Source: Oscillospiraceae bacterium (GTDB taxonomy: Bacteria; Bacillota; Clostridia; Oscillospirales; Ruminococcaceae). Taken from it: 64,000 nucleotides of DNA. The notes below the pieces were generated by a model. The model did not search any database, was not told where the DNA came from, and saw only the letters and a program-made list of their open reading frames with translations. The DNA is taken from positions 1 to 64,000 of the forward strand of contig SVMZ01000001.1 of the NCBI GenBank assembly GCA_015067185.1. The letters are read 5' to 3'. This document shows, piece after piece, positions 15,355-24,186 of this stretch. The position numbers and the translations under genes are program-made. Each line of letters opens with the position of its first letter. The stretch's first letter is position 1.

Positions 15355-16758
15355 GTGATTTTTTCTGATTTATTCTTTATGTATGCGTTTTTGCCGCTTG
15401 CATTGATTTTTTATTTCATTTCAAAAGATGTGCGGTGGCGTAATGCCGTATTGCTGGTGTTTTCTTTGATCTTTTATGCATGGGGAGAACCGGTATGGAT
15501 TGTTTTGCTGATATTTTCCGCGACGATGGACTACTTCCTCGGCCGTGTGATTGGCAGCAGAAGGGGAAAAACGGCCGGTAAAATTGCGCTGATTATCTCT
15601 GTCGTGATGAATCTCTCCATGTTGGGCGTGTTTAAATATACAGGCTTTATTGTGGAGAATATCAATGCCCTGACAGGGGCGCAGCTGCCGGTTCCAGAAA
15701 TCGCACTGCCGATCGGCATCAGCTTCTATGTTTTCAGAACGATCTCTTATACGATTGATTGCTATTGGGAAAAGGTTGAGCCGGAAAAAAAGTATTTCCG
15801 TTATCTGCTGTTCCTCTCCATGTTCCCGCAGGTGCTTATGGGACCCATTGTCCGCTATGAGACCATCGGCGGAGAGCTGGCTGAGCGAAAGACAACCGCA
15901 GAGGATCTCAGTACAGGCGCTATGCGGATCATCTGGGGTATTGCCAAAAAGGTGATCATTGCCAACAATCTCAGCACCATTTTGGGAGATCTTCTCCGAA
16001 ACGATATTTCCACATTTTCCATCTTTGGTACATGGTATTTTGTTATCATCTATGCACTGCAGATCTATTTTGATTTTTCGGGTTATTCGGATATCGCTAT
16101 CGGACTTGGAAGAATATTTGGATTCCATTTCGGTGAAAACTTCAATCATCCCTTCATGAGCAAGACCATATCCGAATATTGGCAGCGCTGGCACATCTCA
16201 CTGGGGACTTTTTTCCGGGACTATCTGCTCTATGTGCCTATCTTTGGACGTACCCGCAAATATTTCGGTCTGTTTCTCGTCTGGTTCTGCACCGGTCTCT
16301 GGCACGGCGCAAGCTGGAACTATATTCTCTGGGGCCTTTATTTCGGGGTGTTTATCCTGATTGAAAACCTGATCGGTAAAAAACGCATGAAAAAAATCCC
16401 CTCCTGGATCAAGCATATCTATACCAAGCTGGTGGTGATTGTCGGTTTTGGTATCTTCTATTTTGAGGATTCTTCCATGCTCGGGAATTTCTTTAAAAAT
16501 CTCGTCGGGGCCAACGGAAACGCTTTGTATGACCAGATCGCCGGACGTTCTCTGGTTGAAAACATTTTCCTCATCGGCGTTGCTGTGCTGTTTTCTTTCC
16601 CGCTTATCGAATGGGTGTCCAAAAAAATCGATACCAACCGGCGTGTTATGGCTATCGGACGGGCAGCAGCAATCCTTTGTTGTGCAGGGCTTCTGATTGT
16701 CAGCAGTATTATGCTGGTTAATACCACAGACAGTCCCTTCCTCTATCTGCAGTGGTAA
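15355..16758 (+). CDS. MBOAT family O-acyltransferase (AlgI/DltB-like)
   Basis: This 467-residue polytopic protein has about ten membrane helices. The conserved MBOAT features are EYWQRWHISLGTFFRDYL followed by the catalytic His317 in TGLWHGASWNYILWG. Members move acyl groups onto extracellular polymers, such as AlgI in alginate acetylation or DltB in D-alanylation. The GTG start at 15355 gives VIFSDLFFMYAFLPL, the standard AlgI N-terminus; GAGGG lies 11 bases before it, and an upstream frame start at 15310 adds a non-homologous leader. It is the first gene of a tight operon with DHHW, FkbH-like and ACP genes. The neighbours suggest an ACP-linked donor on the inside and a DHHW partner outside. 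Confidence 0.9.
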   Translation: MIFSDLFFMYAFLPLALIFYFISKDVRWRNAVLLVFSLIFYAWGEPVWIVLLIFSATMDYFLGRVIGSRRGKTAGKIALIISVVMNLSMLGVFKYTGFIVENINALTGAQLPVPEIALPIGISFYVFRTISYTIDCYWEKVEPEKKYFRYLLFLSMFPQVLMGPIVRYETIGGELAERKTTAEDLSTGAMRIIWGIAKKVIIANNLSTILGDLLRNDISTFSIFGTWYFVIIYALQIYFDFSGYSDIAIGLGRIFGFHFGENFNHPFMSKTISEYWQRWHISLGTFFRDYLLYVPIFGRTRKYFGLFLVWFCTGLWHGASWNYILWGLYFGVFILIENLIGKKRMKKIPSWIKHIYTKLVVIVGFGIFYFEDSSMLGNFFKNLVGANGNALYDQIAGRSLVENIFLIGVAVLFSFPLIEWVSKKIDTNRRVMAIGRAAAILCCAGLLIVSSIMLVNTTDSPFLYLQW

Positions 16759-16794
16759 GAGGGAAGAGGATGAGAGGCAAGGAAGGAAAAAACA

Positions 16795-18513
16795 ATGACC
16801 AACGATGAATATATCCCCAAAAGATTAAAAGAAAACAGTGATCTGCCCTATAAGGAAGAAAATGCTGACTACACTCCTCAATATGCTGCGGAAGCGGCTG
16901 AGATCAGTGAGGAATTGGCTGTGTCAATGACAGAAAAGGAAGCGGAAGCGTTTGATTTCGATCGCGAAATAACCGCAAAGATTCGTTCCGAAAAAGTGGT
17001 ACAGCCGGCAGGAGAACAGGTTGATGTGTTGCCTGTAAAAAAGAAAGGGCTCAGCGATGAGGCCTTTCAGAAGCGTTTGAATGTGATTACCGCAGCTGCA
17101 CTGGGTGTGTTTGCAGCTGTGCTTGCTGTGTTGCTGACCGTGTTGGAACGTCCAGAACGTTCTGTGATTGAACAGCGACCTCTTGCTGAATTCCCTGCGT
17201 TTTCGCTTTCTTCTTATCTGGATGGAAGTTACACCAAAGATATCTCTACATGGTATACGGATACGGTACCTTACCGTGATGATTTTAAAAATGTAAACAG
17301 CAATATTGCCAATTTGTTTGGAATCCGCGCCGGCGATGTTAAGTTTTACGGCGTTGGTGTCATTGAGAGCAGTGAGGAAGAGAGTTCTGATATTTCTGTT
17401 CCGGAGGAGAGCTCGAAGGAAGAGTCGTCTGCTGTATCTGAAGAATCGGAACCGGAGAGTTCTATGGAAGAAAGTGTATCGGAACCGGAAAGCTCTGCCA
17501 TTGAAAATTCCTTCCCGGAGGATGATCCTGCTGACCGTCCCAACGGACTGGAGATGGAAGAAGGGTTGATCACCAACGGTATCCTTGTTATCGATAAGCG
17601 GGGGATCATGCTTTACGGCGGCAGCTTTAACGTCGGCAAAAACTATGCCAATATTGTCAACACCTATAAAAAGCAGCTGGGAGCCGGTGTGAATGTCTAT
17701 TCCATGGTAATTCCCACCTCGGTAGCTTACTATCTGCCGGAAAAATATGCCTCTTATACAGCAAGCCAGTTTGCCAATATCAAAAATATCCATGAACACC
17801 TGGCAGCAGATGTTTATGATGTGGATGTTTACAGTGCTCTGTCTCATCATACCGATGAGGATATCTATACCCGTACCGACCATCACTGGGCTTCTCTGGG
17901 AGCATATTATGCCTCGGAAGAATTTGCGAGAGTAGCAGGGGTTCCTTTTGCCGATCTTTCCACCTATGAAAAGGTCTCTGTTCCCGGTTATGTGGGTACC
18001 CTCTATACCTACACCAAGGATGCGGAGCTGCTGAATAATCCGGAAGACTTTGTATATTATAAGCCTGCCGCTCCCTTTGAAACCTATTATTACGACACAG
18101 CCTATAACGGCGGCAGCAAAGGTGCTTTCTTTATCGATTTCACCAATATGAAGGGAAGTCTCTACTGTACCTTCATGGGTGGTGACGCCAAAATTGTACG
18201 TGTAAAAACCAACGTCAACAATGGACGAAAACTGGTTGTTCTCAAAGAAAGCTATGGAAATGCGTTGATTCCTTTCCTTACCGGCTCATTTGAAGAGATT
18301 TATGTTGTGGATATCCGGTATTTTGACCTCAATGTCATTGATTTTATCCGTCAGCATGGTATTACCGATGTGCTGTTTGCCAACTGTGCGTTTACGGCAA
18401 CCGGCCCCAACTGCAAGCATTTTGAACGGATCCGCACCTATACCGGTGCCGTTTCCGACGAGGAAGAGGAATCCTCCTCCGGCACAGGCGGACACGGTGT
18501 CACTCTCGGATAG
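16795..18513 (+). CDS. DHHW-family membrane-anchored protein (AlgJ/AlgX-like partner of MBOAT)
   Basis: This 572-residue protein has an acidic cytoplasmic start and one membrane helix (about 98-117). A family-typical RPLAEFPAFSLSSYLDGSYT segment follows, then a Ser/Glu-rich insertion (about 189-245). The SGNH-like extracellular domain carries D362-H-H-W365 in TRTDHHWASLGAYY. DHHW/AlgJ/AlgX proteins complete acyl transfer from the MBOAT protein onto a polymer outside the membrane. The acidic low-complexity insertion is unusual and probably a spacer. It starts 36 bases after the MBOAT stop. The acceptor polymer is not known; teichoic acid, cell-wall polysaccharide and exopolysaccharide are all possible. 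Confidence 0.85.
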   Translation: MTNDEYIPKRLKENSDLPYKEENADYTPQYAAEAAEISEELAVSMTEKEAEAFDFDREITAKIRSEKVVQPAGEQVDVLPVKKKGLSDEAFQKRLNVITAAALGVFAAVLAVLLTVLERPERSVIEQRPLAEFPAFSLSSYLDGSYTKDISTWYTDTVPYRDDFKNVNSNIANLFGIRAGDVKFYGVGVIESSEEESSDISVPEESSKEESSAVSEESEPESSMEESVSEPESSAIENSFPEDDPADRPNGLEMEEGLITNGILVIDKRGIMLYGGSFNVGKNYANIVNTYKKQLGAGVNVYSMVIPTSVAYYLPEKYASYTASQFANIKNIHEHLAADVYDVDVYSALSHHTDEDIYTRTDHHWASLGAYYASEEFARVAGVPFADLSTYEKVSVPGYVGTLYTYTKDAELLNNPEDFVYYKPAAPFETYYYDTAYNGGSKGAFFIDFTNMKGSLYCTFMGGDAKIVRVKTNVNNGRKLVVLKESYGNALIPFLTGSFEEIYVVDIRYFDLNVIDFIRQHGITDVLFANCAFTATGPNCKHFERIRTYTGAVSDEEEESSSGTGGHGVTLG

Positions 18514-18567
18514 TGGATTGGAAGGTCAAACCGCAGAGAATGAAGATTGCAGATAGGAGCAGAAGCA

Positions 18568-20373
18568 ATGAGCAAAAGCATAGATGTACAGGAGATACAA
18601 AGCAAACTGGAATGGCCATTTGACAATGAGTGGATCCTCTCCAACCGGCGTGCGCTGAAACGTGCGCTTTCGGAAAAAGAAGGACTGGTAACCAAAAAAA
18701 TAGCAATATTGGGCGGATCTACGACCAACGATATTGCTGTGATTCTTGCGCTGTTCCTGATGAACTACGGAATCAAACCGGAGTTTTATCAGTCGGAATA
18801 TGCCCAATACTGGCAGGATGCCATGTTTGATAATCCGGAACTGAAGGAGTTTGCCCCGGATATCATCTTTATCCACACCACCAACAGAAATATCACCGCC
18901 TTTCCTGCTTTGACAGATGAAAAGGAGAGAATAGATGCTTTGCTGAATGAGCAGTTTGAGCATTTCCGTGTGATGTGGGATAAGCTTCTGGACACCTATC
19001 ATTGTCCTATCATACAGAATAACTTTGAACCCCCGCTCTATCGTCTGCTGGGCAACAAAGATGTCAGCGATATCCATGGTAAAACAAACTTTACGGCAAA
19101 GCTCAATATGAAGTTTTACGAGTATGCCGAAACGCATGAAAACTTCTATATCAATGATATCAACTATCTGGCCGCTTCCTATGGTCTCAGCAGATGGAGC
19201 GATCCCGGTTATTGGTATATGTATAAATATGCGCTTGCACTGGAGGCTATCCCTGAGTTTGCATTCAATGTTGCCAATATCATCAAATCCATTTACGGCA
19301 AAAATAAGAAGATATTGGCACTGGATCTCGACAATACCCTCTGGGGCGGTGTTGTAGGGGATGATGGTGTAAACGGTCTTGAGCTGGGGCCGGAAACCGC
19401 TACCGGTCAGGCTTACGGCGAATTTCAGAGTTATGTGAAAGAGTTTAAACAGCTGGGGGTCTTGCTCACTGTTTGCTCTAAAAATGATGAAGAGAATGCT
19501 GTTGCAGGGTTGAACCATCCGGACGGCGCCCTGAAACCGGATGATTTTACCGTTATCAAAGCCAATTGGGAGACAAAAGATCTCAATCTCTCCAATACCG
19601 CTTCGGAACTCAATCTGCTGCCGGAAAGCATTGCCTTTGTTGATGATAATCCTGCAGAGAGAACCATCGTCAGAGCGCAGTTGCCCGGTGCGGCGGTTCC
19701 GGAGATTGGTACCGTGGAGGAATATATCCGCTGCGTGGACAGATCCGGATTTTTTGAAGTGACTTCTCTCTCCAAGGATGATTTGAAAAGAGGAGAGATG
19801 TATAAGGCAAATGCCGAAAGACAGCGGTTGGAAAAGCAGTACGAAAACTATGAGGATTACCTGCGCAGTCTGGAAATGAAAGGGGAGATTGCACCCTTTG
19901 CGCCGGTTTATCTGCAGCGTATCGCTCAGCTTACCAATAAGAGCAACCAGTTTAATGTGACGACAAAACGGTATACCGCTGCAGAAATTGAGGCTTTGGC
20001 TGAGGATGACTCGCATATTTGTCTCTATGGAAGACTGGTTGATAAATTTGGCGACAATGGTGTGGTTTCCGTGGTGATCGGCCGATTGGAAGGAAAAGAA
20101 ATGCACATGGAGCTCTGGCTGATGAGTTGTCGTGTACTGAAACGGGATATGGAACTGGCTATGCTGGATACTGTTGTGGAAGAGGCAAAGAAACGCGGTG
20201 TGGAACAGATATACGGTTACTACTATCCCACAGCTAAGAATAAGATGGTGAAAGAGCTCTATGCCCATTTCGGCTTTGATAAGCAGAGTGAGGATGAAGC
20301 CGGCAACACGGTTTGGAAGCTGGAAACGGCAGATTATTCCAAACGCTGTCATGTAATAGCCATCAATGAATAA
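18568..20373 (+). CDS. FkbH-like HAD-IIIC family protein (possible glyceryl-ACP loading enzyme)
   Basis: This 601-residue protein has three parts. An SGNH-like N-terminal region (about 1-230) shows IAILGGSTTNDIAVILALFL. The HAD-IIIC phosphatase domain has catalytic D253 and D255 in LDLDNTLWGGVVGDDG and FVDDNPAER. A GNAT-like C-terminal domain (about 430-590) includes WLMSCRVLKRDMELAMLD. FkbH proteins dephosphorylate 1,3-bisphosphoglycerate and load the glyceryl unit onto an acyl carrier protein, here encoded 43 bases downstream. The start at 18568 has AGGAG nine bases upstream. A different loaded acyl group is possible. In this operon it could take the place that DltA has in D-alanylation. 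Confidence 0.85.
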   Translation: MSKSIDVQEIQSKLEWPFDNEWILSNRRALKRALSEKEGLVTKKIAILGGSTTNDIAVILALFLMNYGIKPEFYQSEYAQYWQDAMFDNPELKEFAPDIIFIHTTNRNITAFPALTDEKERIDALLNEQFEHFRVMWDKLLDTYHCPIIQNNFEPPLYRLLGNKDVSDIHGKTNFTAKLNMKFYEYAETHENFYINDINYLAASYGLSRWSDPGYWYMYKYALALEAIPEFAFNVANIIKSIYGKNKKILALDLDNTLWGGVVGDDGVNGLELGPETATGQAYGEFQSYVKEFKQLGVLLTVCSKNDEENAVAGLNHPDGALKPDDFTVIKANWETKDLNLSNTASELNLLPESIAFVDDNPAERTIVRAQLPGAAVPEIGTVEEYIRCVDRSGFFEVTSLSKDDLKRGEMYKANAERQRLEKQYENYEDYLRSLEMKGEIAPFAPVYLQRIAQLTNKSNQFNVTTKRYTAAEIEALAEDDSHICLYGRLVDKFGDNGVVSVVIGRLEGKEMHMELWLMSCRVLKRDMELAMLDTVVEEAKKRGVEQIYGYYYPTAKNKMVKELYAHFGFDKQSEDEAGNTVWKLETADYSKRCHVIAINE

Positions 20374-20416
20374 GCAGCAAAACAGGCAGAATATATACGC
20401 AGAAAGGTGAACAGCA

Positions 20417-20662
20417 ATGACTGAAGCAGAAGTATTTGCAAGACTGAACAAAATTTTTCAGAAACTGTTTGATGATGATGAAATCACCGTCAACAGAGCA
20501 ACCACCGCAAACGATATCGAAGATTGGGATAGTCTGGAGCATATCAACCTGATTTCCGCCGTGGAAAAACAGTTTGGTCTGCGTTTTCAGATGAAGGAAG
20601 TCTCTGGTATGAAGAATGTAGGAGAGATGGTTGATATTATTTTGGCGAGAGCCACAAAGTAA
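20417..20662 (+). CDS. Acyl carrier protein
   Basis: This 81-residue protein is acidic and helical, with the phosphopantetheine serine at residue 39 in DWDSLEHINLI. A 4'-phosphopantetheine arm would carry the acyl group as a thioester. It is not the fatty-acid ACP (which usually reads GADSLD) but the DSLEH type found with FkbH and non-ribosomal pathways. AGAAAGGTGA precedes the ATG. It closes the MBOAT-DHHW-FkbH operon and is followed by a terminator. Confidence 0.9.
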   Translation: MTEAEVFARLNKIFQKLFDDDEITVNRATTANDIEDWDSLEHINLISAVEKQFGLRFQMKEVSGMKNVGEMVDIILARATK

Positions 20663-20680
20663 AGAATGAAAAAAACGTCG

Positions 20681-20728
20681 GCAGAGTCTGTGTATGCATA
20701 AAAAGATGTAGCAGGCTCTGTTTTGCTT
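20681..20728 (+). terminator. Terminator after the ACP gene
   Basis: CAGAGTCTG pairs with CAGGCTCTG (one G-U) and is followed by TTTTGCTTTG. Confidence 0.55.
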
Positions 20729-20829
20729 TGAGGAGGAAAATAATAAAAGCGATTATGGAGATATCAACGGGTAGTCTGAGGCGTGTTGGAAATTTTTTGT
20801 TACATCCTGCAAACATGACAAGGGTACTC

Positions 20830-20858
20830 TTGACAAAAATACCGTGTTGTTGTAAAAT
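20830..20858 (+). promoter_or_regulatory. tRNA-Arg promoter
   Basis: TTGACA (20830-20835), 17 bases, TAAAAT (20853-20858), 49 bases before the tRNA. Confidence 0.7.
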
Positions 20859-20907
20859 ATAATGCGTTGGAAAGGTCTGCTTTGCAATTCGTTTGCGGTC
20901 AATATAA

Positions 20908-20982
20908 GCCCCTATAGTTAAATGGATATAACAAGCCCCTCCTAAGGGCTAGTTGTAGGTTCGATTCCTACTGGGGGTGCCA
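20908..20982 (+). tRNA. tRNA-Arg, anticodon CCU
   Basis: This 75-base cloverleaf includes an encoded CCA end. The acceptor GCCCCTA pairs with TGGGGGT, the first pair being G-U. The anticodon arm has loop CTCCTAA between AGCCC and GGGCT, giving anticodon CCU for the rare AGG arginine codon. The T arm is GTAGG-TTCGATT-CCTAC. It stands alone with its own promoter and terminator. Confidence 0.92.
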
Positions 20983-21022
20983 AAAATCGACAAATCCCAT
21001 GCGAGTTTGTCGATTTTGCTTT
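20983..21022 (+). terminator. tRNA terminator
   Basis: AAAATCGACAAA pairs with TTTGTCGATTTT over 12 bases and is followed by GCTTTTT, directly after the tRNA CCA. Confidence 0.85.
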
Positions 21023-21156
21023 TTAAATGTTGGCTGTTTTCGAAGAAAACACCGCAATGATCGAGTAACGGATGTGTATATTTGGGTATAAAATCTGTTC
21101 GGCAATGTATGATTGCAGACCGGTAAAATATAAAAAGGGTAAAAGGAGTAGTGAAA

Positions 21157-21840
21157 ATGGAACTGATCTACACTGGTAAAACAAAGGATGTATTTAAGCT
21201 TGAGAACGGCAATGTCATGCTGAAATTCAAAGATGACTGCACTGGTAAAGACGGTGTGTTTGATCCGGGCGAAAACAGCGTTGGTCTTACCATCGAAGGT
21301 ATTGGTAAAGCCAATCTCCAGACCTCTGTCTATTATTTTGAAATGCTGAAAGCTGCCGGTATTAAAACTCACTATGTAAGCGCCAATGTAGAGGACGCTA
21401 CTATGGAAGTTCTCCCCGGAAAAGTATTCGGTCACGGTCTTGAAGTTATCTGCCGTCTGGTTGCCACAGGCAGTTTTATCCGCAGATACGGAGAATATAT
21501 TGCTGACGGTACACCTCTTGAGGGCGGATATGTTGAGTGCACCTTCAAAAACGACGAGAAGGGTGATCCCCTTGTCACTGCCGAAGGCCTTGCTGCCCTT
21601 GGCATCATGAGCGAAGAACTCTTTAAGAGCATGAAAGAACAGACCCTCAAAATCACAAAGATTGTTGCTGATGATCTGAAGACCATTGGTCTGGATCTTT
21701 GGGATATCAAATTTGAGTTTGGCTATAATAACGGTGAAGTTATTCTTATCGATGAGATTGCTTCCGGAAATATGCGCGTATACAAAGAGGGAACGATCGT
21801 TGATCCCGTTGAGCTCACCAAACTGATCCTCAATCGCTGA
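21157..21840 (+). CDS. purC: SAICAR synthetase
   Basis: This 227-residue enzyme joins aspartate to CAIR using ATP in purine synthesis. Diagnostic stretches are YTGKTKDVF at the start (ATP-binding loop), [20 protein letters not shown] and the metal/substrate segment [13 protein letters not shown]. It lies alone here, not with the other pur genes. AGGAG is eight bases before the ATG at 21157, so that start is preferred to the GTG at 21151. It is followed by a strong terminator. Confidence 0.93.
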   Translation: MELIYTGKTKDVFKLENGNVMLKFKDDCTGKDGVFDPGENSVGLTIEGIGKANLQTSVYYFEMLKAAGIKTHYVSANVEDATMEVLPGKVFGHGLEVICRLVATGSFIRRYGEYIADGTPLEGGYVECTFKNDEKGDPLVTAEGLAALGIMSEELFKSMKEQTLKITKIVADDLKTIGLDLWDIKFEFGYNNGEVILIDEIASGNMRVYKEGTIVDPVELTKLILNR

Positions 21841-21923
21841 GTATGAATTGTGTTTTCCCGAGCGGCACATTTGCTGAACGGAGTGACAATTCAGTGATAG
21901 GATACGCTGTTTTGTAAAATAGC

Positions 21924-21964
21924 ACTGCCGAGAAAATCATCTGCGATTTTTCTCGGCAGTTTTC
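21924..21964 (+). terminator. purC-region terminator
   Basis: ACTGCCGAGAAAA pairs with TTTTTCTCGGCAGT around a short loop, followed by TTTCTT. Confidence 0.8.
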
Positions 21965-22051
21965 TTCTGTTAAAGATTGGCAGATTGTTGCTGCAGTTTG
22001 AAGCGTTGATGGTTATGAGGAAGATATTTTCCGAAGAAGAACGCTTGAACC

Positions 22052-22080
22052 TTTACTTTTGCTGTAAAATGCGGTATAAT
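22052..22080 (+). promoter_or_regulatory. Promoter for the lipoprotein-two-component operon
   Basis: TTTACT (22052-22057), 17 bases, TATAAT (22075-22080), 39 bases before the ATG. Confidence 0.6.
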
Positions 22081-22119
22081 AATATGATGGAAAATATTTG
22101 GAAGGGGAGTGGGAGTAAG

Positions 22120-23421
22120 ATGAAAAAAGCGGTCAGATATTTACTGCTTCTTACAGCTGCAGTCATGGCTTTTTTTCTGACTTCCTGTTCCAATATGGAT
22201 CTGGGAATCGAAGGACTGATGCTTCCTCCCAAACTGACAGGGGAACAGAGCAAGCTTTATACGGCTCTTGAAACGGCAGCAGGGACGGAGAATATCCGTT
22301 TGCGCTACCCGAAAGAGGGAGAGAACAAATCGGCATTCCGTTTTTTGGATATGGATGATGACGGAACAGATGAGGCCATCGTTTTTTACAGCATACAGGA
22401 TGACGACGCGACAAGGGTGAATATCCTCAGAAATATCGATAATAAATGGATATCCCTCTATGATTCCAAAGGCAGGGAAGATGGTGTTGTCTCAGTGGAA
22501 CTGGCTCGTTTTTCTACCGAGAAAAACTGTATTGTTATCGGATGGCAGAACACCATTTCGGAAAATCAGGTGCTGGCGTTGTACGATTTTTGCGATAATA
22601 CGCTTTCTGAAGTGTTTGCTGTCAGATATCATGCTGCCGCGGTTTGTGATCTTACCTATGATGGTTTCGATGATGTTGTCGTGTTTGCTCCGATTGATGG
22701 AAGTGGAGAGACAGGCGTATCGTTGGTTACGCTGAAAGGAAAGTCTATTGAAACTGTTTCTGCAACAAAACTCGCATTGGGAGCGGTGAGTTATCAGTCA
22801 CTTATAGAGGAAAAAGCAGGCCGACTGGAAAATGTATTATATGCAGACGGCAAGACAACGGACGGACGCTATTTCACGGATATTATCTTTTGGGAAAACG
22901 GAAGATTGAAAAGTTTCTTTTCGGATAAGCCGGAAGATATTCCGCTGCGATATGAAGAATTGACCTGTGAGGATGTGGATGGCGATACCGTGATAGAAAT
23001 ACCGGTGCAGAAAGTCATGACAGGAACAGAAGCGGAGAATGAAGAGCCGACCTATGTGACAACCTATTATCAGGCATCGGCAGTTGGAATCTACCGTGAT
23101 TTTACAGCAATCGTCAACCTCAATGACGGATATATGTTTGAACTTCCCCATGATTGGAACGATGCAGTGACACTGATCAAAACCGCAGACAGCGGAGAAT
23201 GGAGCATTAACGAGTTGCTTGATGGAGACATTGTGGGGGAAGAACTGCTGAAAATAAAAACTGTAAACAAAAACACCTATCACGATAAATTTGATGAAAC
23301 ATATCAACTGGTAGCCGAAAAAGGGGTCAATCAGTATTATATGTTTGTGACAGGTAAAAATAGTTCTTTGAAAAAATCCTTTTTGGAGTGTAAAAATAAT
23401 TTTTCCGTTTTGGAACGCTGA
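22120..23421 (+). CDS. Lipoprotein of unknown function upstream of a two-component system
   Basis: This 433-residue protein has a signal peptide ending LTSC (Cys at about 24). The mature part is rich in beta strands. It contains FLDMDDDGTDEAIVFY and DLTYDGFDDVVVFAP, which look like FG-GAP/VCBS-type calcium-binding repeats of a propeller. GGGAGTAAG precedes the ATG at 22120; the longer frame has no site. It is followed 35 bases later by a response regulator and a histidine kinase, so it may act as an extracytoplasmic ligand or accessory for that sensor. Function is not recognised. Confidence 0.7.
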   Translation: MKKAVRYLLLLTAAVMAFFLTSCSNMDLGIEGLMLPPKLTGEQSKLYTALETAAGTENIRLRYPKEGENKSAFRFLDMDDDGTDEAIVFYSIQDDDATRVNILRNIDNKWISLYDSKGREDGVVSVELARFSTEKNCIVIGWQNTISENQVLALYDFCDNTLSEVFAVRYHAAAVCDLTYDGFDDVVVFAPIDGSGETGVSLVTLKGKSIETVSATKLALGAVSYQSLIEEKAGRLENVLYADGKTTDGRYFTDIIFWENGRLKSFFSDKPEDIPLRYEELTCEDVDGDTVIEIPVQKVMTGTEAENEEPTYVTTYYQASAVGIYRDFTAIVNLNDGYMFELPHDWNDAVTLIKTADSGEWSINELLDGDIVGEELLKIKTVNKNTYHDKFDETYQLVAEKGVNQYYMFVTGKNSSLKKSFLECKNNFSVLER

Positions 23422-23456
23422 ATCACAACGTTAAAGATGGAGAGGAGCTGAAGGAT

Positions 23457-24149
23457 ATGAAGAGAATTTTGACAGTGGAAGATGAAACTTCGATCAGAGA
23501 ATTTGTGGTAATCAATCTTAAACGAGCCGGATATACGGTTTTTGAGGCCGGCAGCGGAGAGGAAGCCTTGGCTTTGTTTGAAGAGCATAACGGGGATTTT
23601 GATGTGGTTCTGTTGGATGTTATGCTTCCCGGTATCGATGGTTTTACGGTTTGCAAAAAACTCAGAGAACAGAGCGGTACTATGGGGATTATTATGCTTT
23701 CCGCAAAATCTCAGGAAATGGATAAAGTTTCCGGATTGATGCTGGGAGCAGACGATTATGTAACAAAGCCGTTCAGTCCGTCGGAGTTGCTGGCACGTGT
23801 GGATGCCATACACCGCAGAGTTATTGCGGCAGAACAGGCTTCGGCTGCAGATAAAATTGTTTCCGGTCCGTTTTCGTTAAATTTGAAAAGCCGTACTTTA
23901 GTCAAAAACGGTGAGAGCATTGAGCTTACACAGGTGGAGTTTCAGTTAATGGAGCTGTTTATGAATAACCCGAATATAGCTCTTGCCCGTGGAGATATTC
24001 TCGGCAGAGTGTGGGGCGAAAATTATTTCGGGGACGAGAAGATCGTAGATGTCAATATGCGGCGTCTGCGTATGAAGCTGGAGGATGACCCTTCAAAGCC
24101 GAAATATATTTTGACGGTTTGGGGCTTTGGCTATAAATGGATTGAATAA
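23457..24149 (+). CDS. OmpR/PhoB-family response regulator
   Basis: This 230-residue regulator has a receiver domain with acidic pocket ED (VEDET, residues 8-9) and phosphoacceptor D54 in LLDVMLPGIDG. A conserved Lys lies in VTKPFSPSELLARV. A winged-helix DNA-binding domain (about 130-229) contains LTQVEFQLMELFMNNP and VDVNMRRLRMKLEDDPSKPK. It is preceded by GGAGAGGAG. The kinase follows 37 bases downstream. The signal and the regulon are unknown. Confidence 0.93.
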   Translation: MKRILTVEDETSIREFVVINLKRAGYTVFEAGSGEEALALFEEHNGDFDVVLLDVMLPGIDGFTVCKKLREQSGTMGIIMLSAKSQEMDKVSGLMLGADDYVTKPFSPSELLARVDAIHRRVIAAEQASAADKIVSGPFSLNLKSRTLVKNGESIELTQVEFQLMELFMNNPNIALARGDILGRVWGENYFGDEKIVDVNMRRLRMKLEDDPSKPKYILTVWGFGYKWIE

Positions 24150-24186
24150 ACGCGGAAAATGAAGGTACGGAAGGAGAGGTGATGAC

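Noticed and set aside
18526..20451. A 641-codon minus-strand open frame opposite the FkbH-like gene
   Set aside because: Antisense shadow of a clearly coding, motif-bearing gene; no ribosome site and no protein features.
20968..21870. A 300-codon minus-strand frame covering purC and the tRNA terminator
   Set aside because: It would overlap purC and part of a tRNA on the other strand and has no recognisable domain.
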